64,000 bases of DNA from Melampsora larici-populina 98AG31 (lineage: Eukaryota > Basidiomycota > Pucciniomycetes > Pucciniales > Melampsoraceae): contig NW_006768772.1 in assembly GCF_000204055.1 (NCBI RefSeq), forward strand, positions 1,574,287 to 1,638,286, read 5' to 3'. Under the pieces are notes generated by a model, which was given only the letters and a program-made list of their open reading frames with translations, was not told the DNA's origin and made no database searches. Of the stretch, positions 36,885 to 47,548 are shown piece after piece. Position numbers and translations under genes: made by a program. How positions within the stretch are numbered: the first letter of the stretch is position 1; every line of letters begins with the position of its first letter.

Positions 36885-38436
36885 TTACTTTGGTTTGGTT
36901 GAGTCTTCACTATCTGAATCAGTACAACCACGTGCTAATAACTGGTTCCATTTTTCACTCAGATTTGAGATTTGTTGACCTAGAAAACCCAAAGAGATTG
37001 TTAGTTTCAAGAATCGGTTGGATCAATGAAAAATTCAAGAATTTACAAACCTTGTGAACAGTCTAAGATATCAAGAGGTAAATGAGAGCTTGCAAATCGA
37101 CTAGGCTGAAGTCTTGCCTCATTCACTAGCCTGAGTTCAGGTTTGTGCTTTAAGGTTTCGGATGGGTTAAGTAATTCTTCGTATGAGAAAAGGTATGGTT
37201 CACTATAAGAGCTGAGTGGGTTGAAATCGACAAGTTTGAGTTTAGGAGTGAGGGTTCCGTTAAGTGGAAGGGTTCGGGTGGGATTGGTCATATACACATC
37301 GAAGCTGACTATCAAGTAAAAAAAGATGATGAGAAAGAAATGGTAAGTGATGGGAACTTGGTTAAGAAGCAGTCTGGAGAGGTCAGCTCAAAAGTCTGGA
37401 TCACTCACAATCAGAGAGCTTGAATTTAGGCATGATGATGGATTGGTAAAAGGATAAGATTCGTGAGACGATGGCTTCTTGAGCCTCAACAGGTTGAAGG
37501 AAATCGAAATGAGTGGAAGAGCGTGAAGAGATTGCTATCGAAGAAAGTTTGATGAACTGATTGATAAGCTTATGCACTGTCTAGGATCTTGTGTTTGTTT
37601 CGATATTAACAAATGATACTCACCGATCAGTGTGCGGTCCTTGACGAAGCATCTGAATTCGTGGGCTGGGTTCAGGTTGAACCATTCACGTAACACAAGC
37701 ACGAAAGGGAATGTGTCGTTACAATACTTCTCTTTAACAAGATTCAGATCGTGAGCTATACAATCACTAGTCTTGAGGAGTGTGTATATGTCATTGGGAC
37801 AGCGGCAACGCAAGAGACCATCGCCCGAAGGTAACATGAATGCAGAATCCTGGCGAGTAGATTTCCAAGTAAGAAGACGGTCTATCAGTATTTGTGTATA
37901 CTACAGCAATCCGGAGTTTGGAACTGTTGGCTTCAAGCTTTGTAAATGAAAGCGGACTTGGGGTGCGGACCAATTTAGTTTTGGGAATACCGAGCCATCG
38001 TGCAGTTGAATAGCATGTCGAATAGTTTGATTGAGTTCAGGAAAATCGTATTTTTTCCTACTATTCGAAGACTTCGTTTGCTTATGTTGATCCGATGTTG
38101 AAGGAGAACCGATAAGAGGATCAGGCTTGGAAATAACCTCCTCTTCACCACTGCTGACACTTTCTTCAGATTCACTCAGTTGGCTCCGATATTGTTGCTC
38201 TTCATCGTCCAAGGGCAAAAAGAACCCGTCAAGGTCATCACTGAGGTATTCAAGCACCTTGGGAGATAGTGGAATGATTGTAGATTTGAACGTATATGAT
38301 TCAAAGGCTGGGTACCAGTTTTGGAGCGAACAGGATTCTAGAACATCCTTGGTGAGTTCGGGAAATGTGACTTCCGATGTCTCGTCAGGTATGCCAGTAT
38401 CATCGGTAACATTTTTCAAAACCTCGATGTGAACCA
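36885..38436 (-). CDS. CDC123: Cdc123/D123 family protein (eIF2 assembly factor)
   Basis: Cdc123 promotes assembly of the eIF2 heterotrimer in the cytoplasm and has an ATP-grasp-like fold. The chosen start is MVHIEVLKN (38436). Exon 1 has FPELTKDVLESCSLQNWYPAF and KSTIIPLSPKVLEYLSDDLDGFFLP, an acidic Ser/Glu stretch, then FPELNQTIRHAI and GSVFPKLNWSAPQ. The next exon continues DSAFMLPSGDGLLRCRCPNDIYTLLKTSD, VLREWFNLNPAHEFRCFVKDRTLIG. A small exon includes ISQR-like text near 37.5 kb. The last exons hold VYMTNPTRT, KLKLVDFNPLS and, after the final splice, WNQLLARGCTDSDSEDSTKPK. These are the core family motifs (KLNWS, LREW, EFRCFV, DFNP). One donor appears as GTCCGC, which is weak. Confidence 0.9.
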
Positions 38437-38754
38437 TTCGAGTAGCGTGTGCAAAGTAAAAGGAGAGATTCGAGCTGAATACGAAGATAAAAAAATGCGA
38501 AAGGCTGATCAAAAATTTGGCCGGTCTCTTGGGCTTGAACTGGCCGGAGTTTTCTTGGGTCAGACCTGTTTTGCCCCATAAAGCATACCTCTGTATGCGC
38601 ATACATTCTTTATGACACTCGAGAAAAAAGTGTTGTGAGCTGTTGTGAGCTTCACCGTATCGCGACAATCCATGTCGTGAGTCGTGACGTCGTCTCTTTT
38701 TGTGTGCCACCAAAATAGACCAAAATTCCCTTGTTTGTTCATGTTGAACCCCCT

Positions 38755-39012
38755 TCATACCTTCTCACCTTCAATATAAATTTTACCTCCATTTCCCTTG
38801 GCTGCTGTACTTGATTTAACATAATCAATGATTGACCTCGCCAATTCAACCTCACCTTTGATCAGTGATAGATCTGGCAAGCTGAAGCCCGTATCATCAG
38901 TACGGGTGCAAGATAAATCTGTCTGACTATCTTTGGCTTTTTGAGGGCAAAAATAAGACTTGAGATATGCTCCGAACAAAAGCTTAAATATTGAACACAA
39001 GCAAGTCTTCAT
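38755..39012 (-). CDS. Hypothetical 85-aa protein
   Basis: An open frame starting MKTCLCSIFKLLFGAYLKSY and ending at 38755. It has three N-terminal cysteines and a hydrophobic start that could be a signal anchor, then a hydrophilic tail (LIKGEVELARSIIDYVKSS). No family is recognised. It lies about 320 bp upstream of the Cdc123-like start on the same strand, where an upstream or UTR-derived frame is equally possible. Called only because it is the sole frame of note in an 870-bp gap. Confidence 0.25.
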   Translation of the reverse strand: MKTCLCSIFKLLFGAYLKSYFCPQKAKDSQTDLSCTRTDDTGFSLPDLSLIKGEVELARSIIDYVKSSTAAKGNGGKIYIEGEKV

Positions 39013-39306
39013 AAATCTCTATCCTGATATTTGACTACGATGACTACCGAAAAAGAACGCAAGAGGTGAAAGATGAATTTTTTTCAATTATGTATCATTT
39101 TCAAAACCCGTTGTTCATAAGTCGGAGGATATAAATATACGAAATGAGATAAACAAAATACAATAAGAATAGAAAAGGTAGGTTTTCCATCGCAATCAAG
39201 AAATCAAAATCATGACCAAGAAGAATCTTTTATCGAGAAGAATTTTTTTAGGAAGTGAAAAGAATCAAAAACTATTGCAATAAGAAATCATACAACCACT
39301 CGTAAA

Positions 39307-40907
39307 TCAAAGAATGAGTGAGAAACCAATTCCAATAAAACTGGCGCAAAAGGAACTCAGGATGATCGTACGTGAAAGAACTAAAGTTACACCATCTGAT
39401 TTTGCACGTGAGATTTCTCTCCCTGTGTTATTTGTGATTGAAACGGTTTGATCACTGCTTATCCCTGTGTTATTTGTGATTGAAACGGTTTGATCACTGC
39501 TTATAGTTGTTTGTTTTGGCGATGTAGGAGCACTTGGTAGTTCGTTGAACAATGTGGCTGGATCATAAGATTGACAATCTGTCACAGTAGGGATCCAAGG
39601 TTTATATGGAATATCACTAAGTCTAAGAAATAAATCAGTTGATTTATCATTCAATCCATTCAGTTTCTTTAAGAAATTTACTTACTTGATTTGTCCAGCA
39701 GATTCAGGTGGTTGAGACCAAGTTTTTTGTACTCCATTTTCTATATAAACACCTACTGGTAATTGATTGACACCTTTACATGATTGAAAGGTTCCTTTGA
39801 TTGCAGCATAATTTGCTGGCATATTATATTCACAACCGATTCGATCATAGATATCTAAATTTCAAGTCAATCGAGTTCATCTTCAATCACTCATCATATC
39901 ATTTGAAAACTCAAGAGAATTCCTTACGTTCACATAATTTAGCTGCATCAGGTCCGGCTGGATCACATGCTTTGAAACAAAACGTATTTGATCCGACAAA
40001 ACTTGTCCATTCAATCACTTGGATTGGATCACTACCAGTAGCATTCTTTCCAAAAGCGGTTGAATACACTAAACCTCCCAACGGATTCCCTCTGAGATCT
40101 GCACCATGTGGATCTAATTCTCCTCCTGGATCAGTTGACTTGAGATTCAGCACGGTTTGATCGATCTGTCCTACTATTTGAATATATCCGGGGGTTCTGG
40201 TCCTACACGAAGAAAAGTGCAAGATATCGATATTTTGAAACCCTCCATTCTTGTTGTTGATAGAGGACTTACAATTGAATCCCTTGGATCGCACCTGCTG
40301 GAATCATACGTGCTCCGTATTTCTTCTTGGTACAATATGCAACTGCTTCACCTTCAATATCTCCTACAATTGAATTTGGAGCTTGAGCTCCCCATAAACA
40401 AAACCGTAAAATTCGAAAAATGCGAGCGAAGAAAACCAATAGGTTACGAAGAAAGTAGGGCTTCTGACGTTAGGATTGAGCCATTTGAATAAAGTTGAGG
40501 AGATGAGTAAGAAGACTTATCATCAATCGAGTCTAACCAAGCTGTTTGACATTTAGAGTCTTGAGTCTGAGTAGTAGCATTACAAATATTGTACCCTTAA
40601 AAATCCAGTTAAGAAGAAGAAAAAAGTAAATTCGGTTGAATCATTGCATGCGAGTCATAACATTACCACCAAAGCACGATAACGACGTACCAGATTGAGT
40701 TCCTCTCTCGCCATTTCCAGTATCAGCTTGATACGGAATTTTAGGCCAAGGAAATCGTTTAGCAGCCAGAGGAACATCGCCACCAGTGTTTTGACTTTGG
40801 ATCGAGTACAGAAATAAAACGAAAATCAGGCTGAAAATTGTAAAGGTTTGAGGCCCTTTGATGATAGCAGGTTGAGAGATCATCCTGTGATACCGCAAGT
40901 GCTTCAA
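39307..40907 (-). CDS. Secreted GPI-anchored glycoprotein, macrofage-activating-glycoprotein-like
   Basis: A cell-surface protein of unknown biochemical role. The N-terminus (Met at 40907 or an internal Met at MISQPAII) leads into a hydrophobic signal (TFTIFSLIFVLFLYSIQS). The mature part has AAKRFPWPKIPYQADTGNGERG, SLSCFGG, then, after introns, YNICNATTQTQDSKCQTAWL, YIQIVGQIDQTVLNL, GGELDPHGADLRGNPLGGL and FCFKACDPAG. Next come IGCEYNMPANYA and QSCKGVNQLPVGVYIENG. The C-terminus is Ser/Thr-rich and ends in a hydrophobic tail (LSSFCASFIGIGFSLIL) typical of a GPI signal. The ELDPHGADLRGNPLGG block is what I associate with basidiomycete proteins annotated as macrofage activating glycoprotein. 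Alternating Cys and N-glycosylation sites (NNT, NAT) support secretion. A perfect 42-bp tandem duplication lies in the last exon. Confidence 0.75.
39421..39504 (-). repeat. Perfect 42-bp tandem duplication in glycoprotein exon
   Basis: Two identical 42-bp units (39421-39462 and 39463-39504) encode the same 14 residues twice (ISSDQTVSITNNTG). Each unit adds an N-glycosylation sequon, so the repeat lengthens the Ser/Thr stalk in frame. Confidence 0.95.
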
Positions 40908-41639
40908 TCAAATGGAAGTTCGAAAAACTTTAATCTTCTACTGTTTTATATCTATTATAAGTACCTCAATCTCAAAACTTCCTGGAGAAGGTATTTGAAG
41001 AGTAGTAAGGAAGAAAAAAAGCTTGGATTTATCGAAATTCTGCGTTCCGAGGGAAGAACCAATCAATCTCATCTTTATATCATACTTTTTTTGTCTTTAA
41101 ACTCATCGTTGTCAATTTCTCAGTTCCTGTACTTGCGCGGTCGCCCAGGGCGCAATCCAAGTCGAGTCAAGGGAAAATGATTATATACACCTCGGTGAAG
41201 ATCGTGTAGGAGATGGTTGTTACATAAAAATTCGGATTTTCATGCTTTCTAATCCTAATCAACCGAGCGGCACGCAGATTTTCTTTGATCGATGTCTGTT
41301 GTACACACGCACAGCAGGTTTCATGAATCACATCTACAGCTATCCCCAGTTCCACGCTCAATGACTTGAGGATTGTGGGCTCGATTGCGCAGTATTTGTC
41401 TGAAAGATTGTCCTTGCAAGTTGCATACTCTGAAGCTTACTAAATTCGAATCCAAGCTATAATTTAGAGGTCATTGTTGGGGAAAAGATCTCTCCACATG
41501 TGCAGTCCCTCGCCAAAGGCCTTGAGCGACCTCGGGTCTTTGGCGATGGACGTAGTTACGTTTGCATGTGCTTGTGGCTTCAGAAGGTTACGTAACACGT
41601 GGTCGGAACTCACTTGTGGTCGTTGGTACATATATTACC
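40908..41639. other. Intergenic, no gene recognised
   Basis: The promoter side of the glycoprotein gene. Only short frames without domains were found. GC content rises towards 41.5 kb, where the repeat-rich block begins. Confidence 0.4.
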
Positions 41640-41735
41640 TAGCTGAACATGAGCCCCACCAACCGCAGAGACGTCCCCCGGAGCCTGCGGAGGGGGGGCT
41701 TGCAACTTATCATCAAATTTGAACTGATACCAATT
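41640..41735 (-). repeat. Dispersed repeat copy 1 (GGTATCA ... CTCCGCAGGCTCC)
   Basis: On the minus strand it reads TTGGTATCAGTTC, then GATAAGTTGCAAG, CCTCCGCAGGCTCCGG and GACGTCTCTGCGGTTG. Two related copies lie at 52840-52926 (minus) and 53265-53385 (plus). The TGGTATCA stretch resembles a primer-binding site of copia-like retrotransposons, but no adjoining LTR was established. Confidence 0.5.
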
Positions 41736-41876
41736 TCAATCTGGGCGGGACTATCTCCAGCTAGCATTTGCCCCATGTTGCATCAAATTTCAAAGAAACC
41801 ATTCAAAGTGCTTCAATGAAGGTGTAGCATAGCAATAATTCATCTGCATCTTTTGCTCTCTTCGGATTTTCCATAT

Positions 41877-42275
41877 AAGGGAGGCTCAGGTCAACTTGTT
41901 TTGCTGCTTTGACCTTTTTTTTCCCAAATTCATAAAGTTGACGCAAAAGTTTATGAATTTGGGAAAAGTTTTAGGACATCCCAATTTTTTTTACACAAAT
42001 TTACAGCGATAAAAAACCCAAATGAGTATAAATCCAGAACCACTAAACAACAAATGTGAGGTTAAAAAGTGAAGAAAGGTATTGAGACTGCATAAGTATC
42101 AAGCACCCACAAAAGAAAAAGAATTATGGATCAACGGCTTCAAGAATTTGTTGACCGCTGTTGACCGCTGTTGACCATCTTGTTTCACAAAACGGGAAAT
42201 CTTTTGACAACACAGTGCCATAAAAAGATTTCCCCATTTTTTTAAGAAAACAGTGTAAAGGTCTTGACCTGAGCC
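41877..42275. mobile_element. Candidate MITE with internal hairpins
   Basis: The ends are inverted: GGGAGGCTCAGGTCAA at left and the complement of GGGGGCTCAGGTCAAG at right. Inside are a perfect 14-bp stem (41923-41936 with 41950-41963), a second 11-bp stem (GGGAAATCTTT with AAAGATTTCCC, 42190-42228) and a triple TGTTGACCG repeat near 42160. No clear target duplication was found. Confidence 0.5.
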
Positions 42276-42866
42276 CCCATATTGCTCATAACTGCCTAAA
42301 GTTGAATGTCTGAATTTATTTATTATCAAAATTTTACATGTGACTTGCTGCAATCACTGTCGTGTCCCCATTTGACTGTACTTTACATATTTATCTGATA
42401 AACCATCCACAATTGTATGATTGATATCCTCAAAAAGTTACACATTTTTAGTTAAGCTTGGAGACAAAGTATTGTTTTGGAGTCCTCTCAAGTTTGAGGC
42501 AGTATGTGTACAAGATGCCTTGGAAAATCTTGGCCTCTTCAGATTTCTAAGATTGATGATTGTGGCATGGTCACATTGATTTCTGCTAAAAATCTCAAAT
42601 TTGGGATTGGCATCATGCAAAGTGTTCCAATAAGCTGTAAGCCCCTCTTCTGCAAGCTCCAAAGGATGTGCAGACTTTGAGGAGAGACTTATTTAAGCTA
42701 AATATATTGCTTTTTCTAAAAAGCAACATAGCAACAGTTACCTTACTGTACCAGTGCCTCCCTACCATATCTGGGCTGTGCAGTACCATAGCCAGTAGTA
42801 CTGGTACCTGCAACCACATTCAATACTGAGAAGACCATGAAGGCAATTTTCACCCTATATACTTAG

Positions 42867-43031
42867 GGGATACAAAGTTAAAACTGGGAGTTTTTTCCCA
42901 GTTTCCCAGTTTCCCAAATACCACCAAAAACGCAAACTGGGAAACTGGGAGAACGTGGGAAAGTTCCAAACACAGCCAAAAACGAAAACTGGGAAACTGG
43001 GAAAAAAATCCCAGTTTTAACTTTGTATCCC
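42867..43031. mobile_element. Foldback/MITE element, 165 bp
   Basis: Almost the whole element folds on itself. Both arms begin GGGATACAAAGTTAAAACTG and continue GGGA, T-run, CCCAGTTTCCCAGTTT, with only a few mismatches over about 46 bp. The central 70 bp carry a further GGGAAACTGGGA repeat. No coding sequence and no certain target duplication. Confidence 0.75.
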
Positions 43032-43427
43032 ACAACTGTACTCAGTGTTGTACCTGTGCTCTGGGTATGTTATCAGATACTGCTTGGGAGAAAAACACGG
43101 CATTTGGTACTATACCATACCGTACTTAATTTGTGGGAAAGGTACTTGACCAGCTCAGCAAGGGTTGAACCCTTGATCAAGCTTCTCTTTTTTCAAGTAC
43201 GCCACCTTGGACCTTCCAGCAATGAATCTATCCAAAGACAGCATACAAGCCTGGGCAGAATTGTGAGTATTTCCACCTCTTTTTGTCAGATTAATTAAAA
43301 ATGATAAGGTACCAGATATAGTACAGGTAGTGTCCAAGAAGGACTTAGTAAAGTATATATTTTTAGAGTCTATATTGTTGACTGTACTAACAAACAAACC
43401 CATGATCATTGGAGGTACACCTGGCAA

Positions 43428-43464
43428 CACCACTTATGCTCAGCTCAAGAAAGCATAAGTGGTG
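43428..43464. repeat. Short perfect hairpin
   Basis: CACCACTTATGC (43428-43439) and GCATAAGTGGTG (43453-43464) form a 12-bp stem with a 13-nt loop. It sits at the edge of a GC-richer patch with AGCGGAG motifs, possibly an insertion boundary. Confidence 0.6.
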
Positions 43465-43845
43465 CAGGAGCGGAGTGAGTTCTCACTCTGCTAGGACCAC
43501 CACTATGATGAGCAGTGCCCGTGCACCACACTTCCAGGGTAGAATTCCCAAGAGCGGAGTAAACCACTGCACAATGGGTCTGGGCTCGGGTTGCTCCGCT
43601 ATATAGCGGAGCAATAACCTGTACCCTAGTGAACACTGCCTTCTAACTTGGCCATCCTTCTCAGCATTTGCCATATCAACATATCATCCAATCTAGCTTA
43701 AAATGGCCGCCAGGACATGTTTTCTAACAAGTAAATCTACCCCTCAGACAGTTTTTCAGTGCTGGCCAGCTTTTGGTTTATTAATCAGATGTATTCAAGA
43801 TATTGTTTCAAGGTATGTCCCATATTAATTTCTCATTGATTGCAT

Positions 43846-44051
43846 CACCACCAACATATTTACCTCGGATTACAAAATCCAAGGTATCCTTGGATGCAAA
43901 ACCTCGGACAGAAGCTTCCTGAGGTTTTGATCCGAGGTAATTCTCAGGGAGAAAAAAGACCTTGGGCAAATACCTCGGACAAGGTTTGTCCAAGGATTTG
44001 CCTCCGACAATACCTCGGATTTCTCAACCCAAGGCATCTATGCTGGCAGTG
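43846..44051. mobile_element. Palindrome-rich element with TACCTCGG repeats
   Basis: TACCTCGGA and its complement-like TCCAAGGTA/TCCGAGGTA recur at least eight times in about 200 bp, pairing into successive hairpins. The two ends are imperfect inverted copies over about 48 bp (CACCACCAACATA at left, CACTGCCAGCATA as the complement at right). The design resembles the subterminal arrays of the Mutator element at 2493-8192, with an unrelated motif. No target duplication was established. Confidence 0.55.
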
Positions 44052-45119
44052 CATCTCAATTGCAATATATGTATCATTCTAATCATTGATATCAGCCTTC
44101 TCTACTTGTCTGACTTGCTAAGTTTTCTTTTCTTTTGTCTTATGCTTTATTTTTTCTAAAGACAACTAATCTGCTCTCCTATGATCCAGCCTTATAAGCT
44201 TGGATCAGAGTAGACATAGATTTATAACAAATCCAATCTTGGTCAAGTTAAATTCAATCTTTGTTATTATTTCGGCTACATATTACATAGAGCCATGTGT
44301 GGCACTATATAGCAACTTAGAGTCCAGCACCGCTTTAGAGCAATTTTGTGGTGATTTCTCCATTACAAACCTTCAAGTGGGCAAAAAGTAAAAATGAGTG
44401 ATTGCAGAGCGCTGTGAGTTAGAGTGGAGCCTCTGCTCAGCAACCAAAACAGACATAAATCCTGTGTGGTGCATAGCGGTTGTGGTGTTGCACCTGTAAC
44501 AGATGCTGAAATTTAGCCCTCAGATTCAAGAGAACAGTTTGAGTTCTACAAATGCCCATGAATTTTGCAATTGGCAAGCAAAACACTTAATTCCTAGTTC
44601 ATTAGACAGCTGAACATTGGCCCCAGAGATAATATATGTGGATTTCTAGAAGAATATTTGGACAATAGCTGCCTTGTGAGATAAACTGAAGCTTTGACTC
44701 ATCAAAAAGACATTTAGAGACAGTGGCTCTAGTATTCTAATGGCCCCAAAATGAGTTCTTTGACCAAGAATTGCAAAAGTTCTGAGCATTTCTAGAATGC
44801 CAATTTGTCAGCCGTGAGTACATATGTATGTACCCAAAAGACTAACTTGTAATATACAAACAACCCTTATAGAATCTAATTACATGTACATACCACCTAG
44901 AAAACACATGTAACATGTCACAAAACATATCCACACCCTAATTACATATACATGTACATTGAAAACAACATGTAATATGTAATAAAATATCATTTACACC
45001 TCATACCTCAGTGTCAAGAGTTAAAATGCTTACACTACATAACATACCTATCATGTGTATATGTAATCTAGTACCACTAATAATAATCATAACAATCATT
45101 AGTAGTAGACCCTGAACCA
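44052..45119. other. Repeat-derived non-coding stretch
   Basis: No gene was recognised. It includes a GTGGTGCA/AGCGG-containing patch at about 44395-44500 and an alternating ACATGTACAT/ATGTAATATGT region at 44820-45000, which is low-complexity and AT-rich. Confidence 0.35.
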
Positions 45120-45830
45120 ATGTAGTGATATGAACAAATATCACTACAGTTAGTTTTAGAGAGGAGAGTATATAAACTCTCAGCCCAAAGAAGGATTTCC
45201 CCCAAGCAATTTATTACACACCTCTTTTAAAGAACCCTTTAACGTTCAATTGAAGTACATAATCAAAAGTCTTATACCAATAAGACTAGTGATTCACCTC
45301 TTATCTTTAAAGCAGCTTCCTGACTAGAAGATCAAGTAATCTCTTTCTTCATCCTCTGGATCCTCTACTTCCCCTAAGTAGATTGTTTCTAGGTTAGTGA
45401 CCTTGCAATTAACTTCAGGTTAGTTACCTCTTGAACAGCTGCAGGTTAGTGACCTATATCAACTCACAGGTTAGTGTACCTATTGAACAGCTGCAAGTTG
45501 GTAACTTTGGAACAACCAGACTAGTGACTCAGACCTATACCTCACTCTTTAATCTGCTACCATACAGATTAAAGTAGAGCCTTGGATCCAGCTCTTTTAT
45601 TCCATTATAATCAATAATTATATTTCTTATCTCCTTTTAAGGAGTCACCGAACTGTAGTCTGTCTGCATTTATCCAAACAGACTATTTATCCTATTCTTC
45701 TCTTTGATTTCTCTTATTTCATATTGTGATACTACATATTGAAATAGATAATAATTTAATAGATTATTAAATAAAACCCAATTTCCATAGTACTCTCTCA
45801 GAGAGCCACCTACCCTCACACAAATGTTGT
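45120..45830. mobile_element. LTR-like sequence with minisatellite
   Basis: It begins at a TGTAGTGATAT...ATATCACTACA palindrome (about 45121-45148) and has a TATATAAA box at about 45170 followed by the AAACTCTCAGCCC context usual of retrotransposon promoters. A 25-28-bp minisatellite with AGGTTAGTGACC cores lies at about 45390-45500. There is no coding sequence. A matching second LTR or exact 5-bp duplication was not found, so a solo or decayed LTR is only the best guess. Confidence 0.35.
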
Positions 45831-46339
45831 CATGAAACTTAAGAGCCAACTTTCAGCATTTGTTAGAGGTGTACATCTGATGATCATGGAGTTTTTTGTC
45901 AGTACATTCAACAATATAGACTCTGAAAATACAAAAAACACTCATATTGAAGTTCTCAACACCAGGAACAATACACATATCTTTTTGTATTCTCTGCCCT
46001 CTGCCTGGCCACTCATTATTTTTGTAAATCAATATTTATGTCCTCTTCTCAGAATATTTTATTTTTCTTGTAGTGATATATAGTCAATGTGCCAAATCAA
46101 TTCAGGGCACATTCAAGAAAGAAATACATCTAAAATTGGATGTATCAAAATAAGATGCATGTATGCATCTCTAGAAATTCAAGGATTCATCTGAGAACCA
46201 TCAAGATGCCGTAAATAAATTCCTTTTCATGTGTATCTTTTACAGTTGTCCATAAAGAGAATGTGATGAGGAAGAGAGCCCTAAAGTGAAAAATCAAAAT
46301 ACATGAGGAACCAAAACACATCTGTCTTTTTTAAATATC
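45831..46339. other. Non-coding, includes inverted partner of 43365-43425
   Basis: The stretch 45865-45930 matches 43365-43430 in opposite orientation, with a shared GATCATGG...AGTACA.TCAACAATATAGACTCT core. The rest is AT-rich sequence downstream of the aquaporin gene. No gene was recognised. Confidence 0.4.
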
Positions 46340-47548
46340 TTATGCAAGATTTGTATTTATTGAAGTCACTGGATTATGCCTAGACCTTCTAAGGCCCCAA
46401 CTGGGCATTCGAGTTGTGTGTACATTCAATTCATCCATTGAATCTGAATTTTCATAAGGATTCAAGAACCTGTATAATATCCCATGTAGAATCACTGCAC
46501 AGAATCCTGGAATCCAAAATACCCAATGTACTAGCAAAAAATATATCAGATTCAGTCAGCCTTGTGAATTAATTACTTTGATACTTTTCCTTTGCTTTTT
46601 TTGAAACCATTTTTTTCTCTAGACTTCTAAACACAAAAATGATAGTCAAACTCACTGGATTGGAATTTCAAAATTCCAAATGAAAGTCCAAAACATATAT
46701 TAGGGAATCCATAAGCTCCGATATATCCAGCATGAGGGGCAAACCCAGATGTACAAAAACATCTAGGAAGTTTTGAAGGAGAATATTCTTTCAATTGCTA
46801 ATTCCATTTTGACTTGCAGGGTTAAAAACACTTACATCAATCCAACTGATAAACCGTATAGGACTGGAGATAGGTAAACACTTTGAGTTCCATTTGGTCT
46901 AAGAGAATGCACAGTTCCTGTTGGCGACGGCAATTCATTGGAAAAATCAGTGCTCATAAAACATTACAAAACGCTAGGAACCTCTTCCATGACTCACCCT
47001 GAGCAAAAGTCAATAAGACTAAGGCAGCCATAAACTCCAATGCAAAGGCCTGACCAGTTGTAAAACCACTCTTCTCATCGATCGCACATCCACCATTTGC
47101 CAGATCTGAAGCATGTTTACCTAGAGCTGCAGCAACTAACCCACCTCCTGTGATAGCACCAAGCATTTGGGCTAGAATGTACGATAGTGATCTGAAAAGG
47201 GATGTATTGCCAATGGCGAGCTGGGATAAGGTGATGATCGGGTTGATGTGTGCACCTGTGATTGGTTTCAGAGAGTACATGATGATTGTCACTGCGGTTC
47301 CATAAAGGAAAGCAAGTCCAGAAGCTACCCCTATAGGTCCTTCTAGTGTGAAAACCAAAGAAGCTACCCCGATGATCCAAATGAGTATCATACTTCCCAA
47401 AGCTTCAAAAATCTATATCCAAAAAAACATCCTCCGAGTTACTTTCAGTCCTAACTCGAAAACCAGGAAGAAAGGAGATCTCCAAATGGATATGGACCAA
47501 GGATTATCAATTACTAACCGATGCTTTCCATATGACCAGAATACCCAT
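46340..47548 (-). CDS. Aquaporin/MIP family channel with altered NPA boxes
   Basis: A membrane channel for water or small solutes. The main exon has FEALGSMILIWIIGVASLVF (TM), FLYGTAVTIIMYSL (TM), the first box HINPIITLSQLAIG (NPI in place of NPA), LSYILAQMLGAITGG (TM) and ALEFMAALVLLTFAQG (TM). A second exon gives YLSPVLYGLSVGLI, a third CFCTSGFAPHAGYIGAYGFPNICFG, and the last HWVFWIPGFCAVILHGILYRF (TM6) plus a cytosolic tail to 46340. Six-helix topology and exon phases fit. In the second half-loop FPNICFG stands where NPARSFG is usual, so the Asn and the selectivity-filter Arg are lost. The 10-codon first exon (47548-47519) is tentative. It could be an unorthodox aquaporin or a non-conducting derivative. 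Confidence 0.78.
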
